Part shown: in pieces, positions 6,364 through 9,405 of the stretch
How the letters are laid out: each line of letters starts with the position of its first letter
Position numbering within the stretch: position 1 is the stretch's first letter
Origin: Burkholderiales bacterium
Lineage (GTDB): Bacteria > Pseudomonadota > Gammaproteobacteria > Burkholderiales > SG8-39
Assembly: GCA_005777205.1 (NCBI GenBank)
Contig: SXNB01000172.1
Span: 1-9,405 of the forward strand
Reading direction: 5' to 3'
DNA length: 9,405 nucleotides
Translations under genes and position numbers: made by a program
Notes under the pieces: generated by a model
The model's input: the letters and a program-made list of their open reading frames with translations, nothing else
Databases searched by the model: none
Told to the model about the DNA's origin: nothing

Positions 6364-6796
6364 TCCTGAGCAACTGCTTGAGGGAGTTGAACGCGGCCTG
6401 GAACACGCCCTGGGCGATGTTCTGCGCCAGCTCCCGTTCCCGCCCCGGCGCGCAGTCGAACTCGGCCGACCACTCGGCGCAGGGGCAGTTGCCGTCGGTG
6501 ACCGGGGTGAGCTTGAGCGTGGCAACGTAGTTCTCCACGCCCATCGGGCTCTCCAGGATGGAATAGCTGCACTGGTAGTCGTAGTCCGACAGCGTCAGCA
6601 ACTGCTCGCGGATAACGCCGCCGTCCTTGAGGCGGAAGTTGCGCACACAGCCGATCTTGTCCGCGGGTACCCCGCCCTCGATGCGCGACTCGGCGACGAA
6701 GGGCGTCCACTTCGGCAGGCCGTTGAAGTCGCGTACCTGCGCCCAGACCGCGTCCGCGGGCGCCTCGATGACGCTGGAGGTGTAGACCTTGATCAC
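6359..6796 (-). CDS. Stand-alone SRPBCC-family protein
   Basis: This is a 145-residue single-domain protein of the SRPBCC superfamily (hydrophobic-ligand cavity; polyketide cyclase, MxaD or PYR-like proteins). It reads IKVYTSSVIEAPADAVWAQV at the N-terminus, then GCVRNFRLKDG, REQLLTLSD, a YVATLKLTPVTDG strand, and a long C-terminal helix ending SLKQLLRN. It is clearly paralogous to the N-terminal domain of the next gene: the same blocks occur in the same order, with about 45% identity by eye. The start is taken as GTG at 6796, because it begins the fold one residue before IKVYTSS, lies 4 bases after the flotillin stop, and has GGAAAG 7 bases upstream; the open frame further upstream is flotillin sequence in another frame. 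The cytoplasmic ligand is unknown. Two Cys in NCPCAEW (about residues 103-108) are absent from the paralogue. Confidence 0.87.
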   Translation of the reverse strand: MIKVYTSSVIEAPADAVWAQVRDFNGLPKWTPFVAESRIEGGVPADKIGCVRNFRLKDGGVIREQLLTLSDYDYQCSYSILESPMGVENYVATLKLTPVTDGNCPCAEWSAEFDCAPGRERELAQNIAQGVFQAAFNSLKQLLRN

Positions 6797-6800
6797 CGGA

Positions 6801-8504
6801 TCACTTTCCGCCCGCCGGTTTCTCGCCGATGGCCGCGATGCCGCCGGCCGCCAGGAGGCCGCGCGCGGCGTGCCCGACGTCGCCGCCCTCGACCCCGATT
6901 TCGCGCAGCAGTTGGTCCACCAGCGGCGCCTGCGCCCGGTCACGCAGCGCCGAGTTCACCACACCGTCGGCGAAGCTGCCGTTGCCATTGCCGTTACCGT
7001 TGTCGCCGCGCCCGCCGCCGCCGCCCAGGCCGTCAACCTGCAGGATCTTGATGCCTTCGATCCGCTCCATGGGCTTGACCGACTCGCGGATGATGCCCTC
7101 CATCTTGTCGATGAGGCGGATGCGCATCGCCGACTGGCGCGACTCCGGCGTCAGTAGGTTCTGCGCCTTATTCATCAGGCTCGCGCCCTCTGCTTCTACC
7201 TCATGCCGGATCTTCGCCGCCACGGCGCGGATCTTCTCCGCGTCAGCGGCGGCTTCCGCGTCCATGCGCATCGCGGCGCCACGGTCCGCCGCGGCCGCCT
7301 TCTCCGCGCCCGCGGCCACGGTGATCCTCAGCGCGTCGCGCTCGGCTTCCTGCGAGGCGGCGATCAACTCAATTTTTTTGCGCCGCTCGGCCATTTCGGT
7401 TTCGCGCGCGGTAAACACGCGCTCCTCATCGGTGGTCGCCTTGGCGCGCGCCTGGTCGGCGGCAGCCTGGGCCTCGGACTGCGCCTTGGACTGCTGGGCG
7501 ACGGCGATGGCGCGCAGCTGCTCGGCCAGTTCGATCGCCTCCCTGCGCTCGATTTCGCGCGACTGGATGTCGCGCTCCTTGGCGATGCGCTCCTCCTCCA
7601 CCGCGCGCTCGGAGGCGAGGCGCGCCCGGTCCACCGCCTCGCGGGCCGCGATCTGCGCGCGTTCCGTTTCCTGTTCCTTAGTGGCGCGCTCTTGCGCCAC
7701 GTTCGACTTCTGCGCCGCCCGCTGTGTCTCCACCTCGCGCTCCTGATCCAGGCGCGCGATCTCCAATTCCCGGTCGATGTCTAGCGCTTGGCGCTCGGTT
7801 TCCAGGTTCTTGTTGCGGATCTGGATCATGGTGTCCTGCTCGATGTCGTTGCGCATCTTCTTGCGCCGCTCGATCTGCTCGGTGAGCCGCGTCAGGCCCT
7901 CGGCGTCGAAGGCGTTCGACGGATTGAAGAACTCCATCGCGGTCTGGTCGAACTGCGTCAGCGACACCGTCTCCAGCTCGAGGCCGTTCTGCAGCAGGTC
8001 GGCCGCGACCCCCGCACGCACGCGCGTCACGTCGTCGCCGCGCTTCGCGTGCCTCTGCTCCATGGTCATCTCTGCCGCCACCGTGCGTAGCGCGTCTACG
8101 AATTTGCCCTCTACCAGCTCCTTCAGGGTCTCGGGCTGCAAGGTGCGCTGGCCGAGCGTTTGCGCCGCGGAGGCGATCGCCTCGGGGCTCGCTTGCACGC
8201 GCACGTAGAACTCGCCGGTGACGTCAACCCGCATGCGGTCGTGGGTGATGATGGCCTTGTCGCGGCCGCGAGAGACCTCCAGCCGCAACGTGTTCATGTT
8301 CACCGGCACCACTTCGTGCACGATGGGCAGCACGAAGGCGCCGCCGTTCATGACCACCTTCTGGCCGCCGAGACCCGTCCTCACGAACGCGCGCTCCTTC
8401 GAGGACCGCAGGTACAGCCAGTTGAGCAGCCAGACTACGATCGCGATGACGACGACGACGACGATCAGGCCGAGGATGAATTGACCGAACTGAGTTCCGC
8501 TCAT
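6801..8504 (-). CDS. Flotillin-like membrane protein (YqiK type)
   Basis: This is a 567-residue membrane-anchored scaffold of the flotillin/SPFH group, which oligomerises in membrane microdomains. There is one N-terminal membrane segment (about 8-31, ILGLIVVVVVIAIVVWLLNW). An SPFH/band-7 domain follows (about 33-190: ERAFVRTGLGGQKVVMNGG, HDRMRVDVTGEFYVRV). Then comes the YqiK/flotillin hallmark NPSNAFDAEGLTRLTEQI (194-211). Residues about 205-440 are a long Glu/Arg/Ala coiled coil. A globular end (450-492) leads to a Gly/Asn linker GGGGGRGDNGNGNGNG (494-509) and a short helical tail. Length and layout fit YqiK (about 550). The ATG at 8504 overlaps the stop of the gene before it as ATGA and has AGAGGGG about 6 bases upstream. 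Flotillins often pair with an NfeD-like protein; none is seen here. Instead it is followed 4 bases later by two SRPBCC-domain genes, suggesting a membrane-linked role for this cluster. Confidence 0.95.
   Translation of the reverse strand: MSGTQFGQFILGLIVVVVVIAIVVWLLNWLYLRSSKERAFVRTGLGGQKVVMNGGAFVLPIVHEVVPVNMNTLRLEVSRGRDKAIITHDRMRVDVTGEFYVRVQASPEAIASAAQTLGQRTLQPETLKELVEGKFVDALRTVAAEMTMEQRHAKRGDDVTRVRAGVAADLLQNGLELETVSLTQFDQTAMEFFNPSNAFDAEGLTRLTEQIERRKKMRNDIEQDTMIQIRNKNLETERQALDIDRELEIARLDQEREVETQRAAQKSNVAQERATKEQETERAQIAAREAVDRARLASERAVEEERIAKERDIQSREIERREAIELAEQLRAIAVAQQSKAQSEAQAAADQARAKATTDEERVFTARETEMAERRKKIELIAASQEAERDALRITVAAGAEKAAAADRGAAMRMDAEAAADAEKIRAVAAKIRHEVEAEGASLMNKAQNLLTPESRQSAMRIRLIDKMEGIIRESVKPMERIEGIKILQVDGLGGGGGRGDNGNGNGNGSFADGVVNSALRDRAQAPLVDQLLREIGVEGGDVGHAARGLLAAGGIAAIGEKPAGGK
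6804..6809 (-). promoter_or_regulatory. Ribosome binding site deciding the GTG start of the SRPBCC gene
   Basis: GGAAAG on the minus strand lies 7 bases before GTG 6796 and is embedded in the last two codons of the flotillin gene. It is the reason for preferring the GTG start; no ATG is available at the fold's N-terminus. Confidence 0.6.
8448..8462. repeat. (GAC)5 trinucleotide tract inside the flotillin membrane helix
   Basis: Five perfect GAC units on the plus strand encode V15-V19 with identical GTC codons. Slippage would add or remove whole valines, changing membrane-helix length without frameshift. The tract is short and may have no significance. Confidence 0.6.
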
Positions 8505-9405
8505 GACGCCCCTCTCTTGATACGCTTGAATTTCCGGGTTGTTTCCGTAATCGCCCGCTCTGTCGGCAGGCGCTCCATGCTGGATGCGCCGTAGAAGCCG
8601 TCGCAGCCAGGGCAGTTCCTGAGGATGAAGGCGGCGTCCTTCGGTGCCGAGATCGGGCCGCCGTGGCAGAGCACGATCACCTCGGGGTTGACCTTGCGCG
8701 CCGCCGCCGCCCAGCGCTCGATGAGCGGCACGCAGTCCTTCAGCTTCAGGGCGGTGTTGGCGCCAATCGCGCCGCCAGTGGTGAGGCCGAGGTGGCAGAC
8801 GATGACGTCGGCCCCCGCCTTCGCCATGTCGCGCGCATTCTGCTCGGAGAACACGTAGGGCGTTGTGAGGAGGTCCAGCTCGCGAGCGCGCCTGATGACC
8901 TGGACCTCAAGCCCATAGCCCATCCCGGTTTCCTCCAGCTGCGCGCGGATCGTGCCGTCGAACAGGCCCACGGTCGGGAAGTTCTGAATCCCGGAGAAGC
9001 CCAGCTCTCCCAGCTGCTTCAGGAAGTGATCGGTCAGCATGAACGGATCAGTGCCGTTCACGCCCGCAAGAACCGGTGTGTGTTTCACCGCCGGCAGCAC
9101 CTCGCGCGCCATGTCCACCACGATGTCGTTGGCGAGCGGCAGGCTGAGCAAGGGCACAGACGGTTGCATGGAGGCGACGGCGAGCGCCTTCACCTGGCCG
9201 CTTTTGACGAACTGAAGGCACGCCGGAACCGAGCTGACCATGAAATTGAGGTTGCCGCCGATCAGGTCCGTGAGTGCAGGCGCCACCCCCTTGTAGGGGA
9301 CGTGCGTCAGGTTAACGCCTTGTGAGGTTTTCAGCATCTCCATCAGCAGGTGTGAGAACGTGCCATTCCCCGATGACACATAATTGTACTTGCCCGGTGC
9401 ACGGC
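8501..9405 (-). CDS. Chimeric frame: Bug/TctC binding protein fragment joined to PEP-hydrolase-like TIM barrel, 5' end beyond window
   Basis: The frame is open to the window edge (first whole codon at 9403), so the GTG at 9379 is not the real start. Codons 1-78 are a Bug (tripartite tricarboxylate transporter, TctC-type) extracytoplasmic binding protein: APGKYNYVSSGNGTFSHLL, then HVPYKGVAPALTDLIGGN (34-51) and VKALAVAS (71-78). At about codons 79-92 (9169-9128) the text becomes a PEP-hydrolase-like TIM-barrel protein (Pfam PEP_hydrolase type). Its blocks are DMAREVLPAVKHTPVLAGVN, NGTDPF, NFPTVGLFDGT, EETGMGYGLEV, TTPYVF, CHLGLTTGGAIGA, VLCHGGPI and FYGASSMERLPTERAI. The barrel part runs to its normal C-terminus but lacks the usual first 60-70 residues (strand 1 and the GRGSLAG-type loop), and the Bug part lacks its C-terminal third. 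Neither domain is likely to work as usual. Deletion between neighbouring genes, or an assembly join, would produce this. The stop overlaps the flotillin ATG. Confidence 0.85.
   Translation of the reverse strand, partial: RAPGKYNYVSSGNGTFSHLLMEMLKTSQGVNLTHVPYKGVAPALTDLIGGNLNFMVSSVPACLQFVKSGQVKALAVASMQPSVPLLSLPLANDIVVDMAREVLPAVKHTPVLAGVNGTDPFMLTDHFLKQLGELGFSGIQNFPTVGLFDGTIRAQLEETGMGYGLEVQVIRRARELDLLTTPYVFSEQNARDMAKAGADVIVCHLGLTTGGAIGANTALKLKDCVPLIERWAAAARKVNPEVIVLCHGGPISAPKDAAFILRNCPGCDGFYGASSMERLPTERAITETTRKFKRIKRGAS

Noticed and set aside
4896..6710. Extension of the SRPBCC-quinone reductase frame upstream to 6710 (604 residues)
   Set aside because: The extra 123 residues are the stand-alone SRPBCC gene read in the wrong frame; the fold starts at ATG 6341.
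9357..9379. GTG at 9379 as the start of the Bug/PEP-hydrolase gene
   Set aside because: The frame stays open to the window edge and the upstream codons still read as Bug sequence (APGKYNY), so the gene begins outside the window.
1..9405. CRISPR array, tRNA, rRNA, insertion sequence or known defence system
   Set aside because: I saw no regularly spaced repeats, tRNA-like cloverleaf, transposase frame or terminal inverted repeats, and no nuclease or toxin domains.

Overview
The window looks like a GC-rich betaproteobacterium, most likely near Burkholderiales. This rests on the strong GC bias, the Bug (TctC-type) periplasmic binding-protein fragment, the trkA-trkH pair and the remnant of a LivJ-type binding protein. 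That is an inference from gene content; there is no rRNA, tRNA or marker gene to place it more precisely. Apart from one plus-strand gene, all coding is on the minus strand, and genes in each cluster are packed with 4-base ATGA overlaps or very short gaps.

Left cluster (minus strand, 3354 down to 1): cytochrome P450, a small TfoX-N-like protein, TrkA (the regulatory subunit of a K+ transporter) and the start of TrkH (its membrane subunit), which runs off the window edge. The first three are chained by ATGA overlaps, and trkH starts 8 bases after trkA. A 92-base divergent region with two small inverted repeats separates this cluster from a plus-strand gene for a 198-residue protein of unknown function (3447-4043).

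Middle (4044-4401): this stretch holds a decayed 5' end of an exported ABC-transporter substrate-binding protein (a good ribosome site, a twin-arginine signal peptide, a frameshift, then abrupt truncation). About 170 bases without a recognisable gene follow it.

Right cluster (minus strand, 9405 down to 4402): a chimeric reading frame (Bug binding protein joined to a TIM-barrel PEP-hydrolase-like protein), a YqiK-type flotillin, a stand-alone SRPBCC-fold protein, a second SRPBCC domain fused to an NADPH:quinone-oxidoreductase-like enzyme, and a cupin. Tight packing suggests co-transcription. The SRPBCC, quinone reductase and cupin genes could act on a shared small hydrophobic or aromatic substrate, with flotillin organising the membrane, but the substrate cannot be read from the sequence.

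The most striking signals are the joints. TrkH lacks roughly 60-70 residues, including the first pore loop, without losing frame. The Bug protein runs in frame into a PEP-hydrolase-like protein that lacks its N-terminus. An SRPBCC domain is fused to a quinone reductase, and a binding-protein gene survives only as its first 60 codons. These are either real deletion and fusion events in a rearranging accessory region or assembly joins. Read-level evidence would decide.
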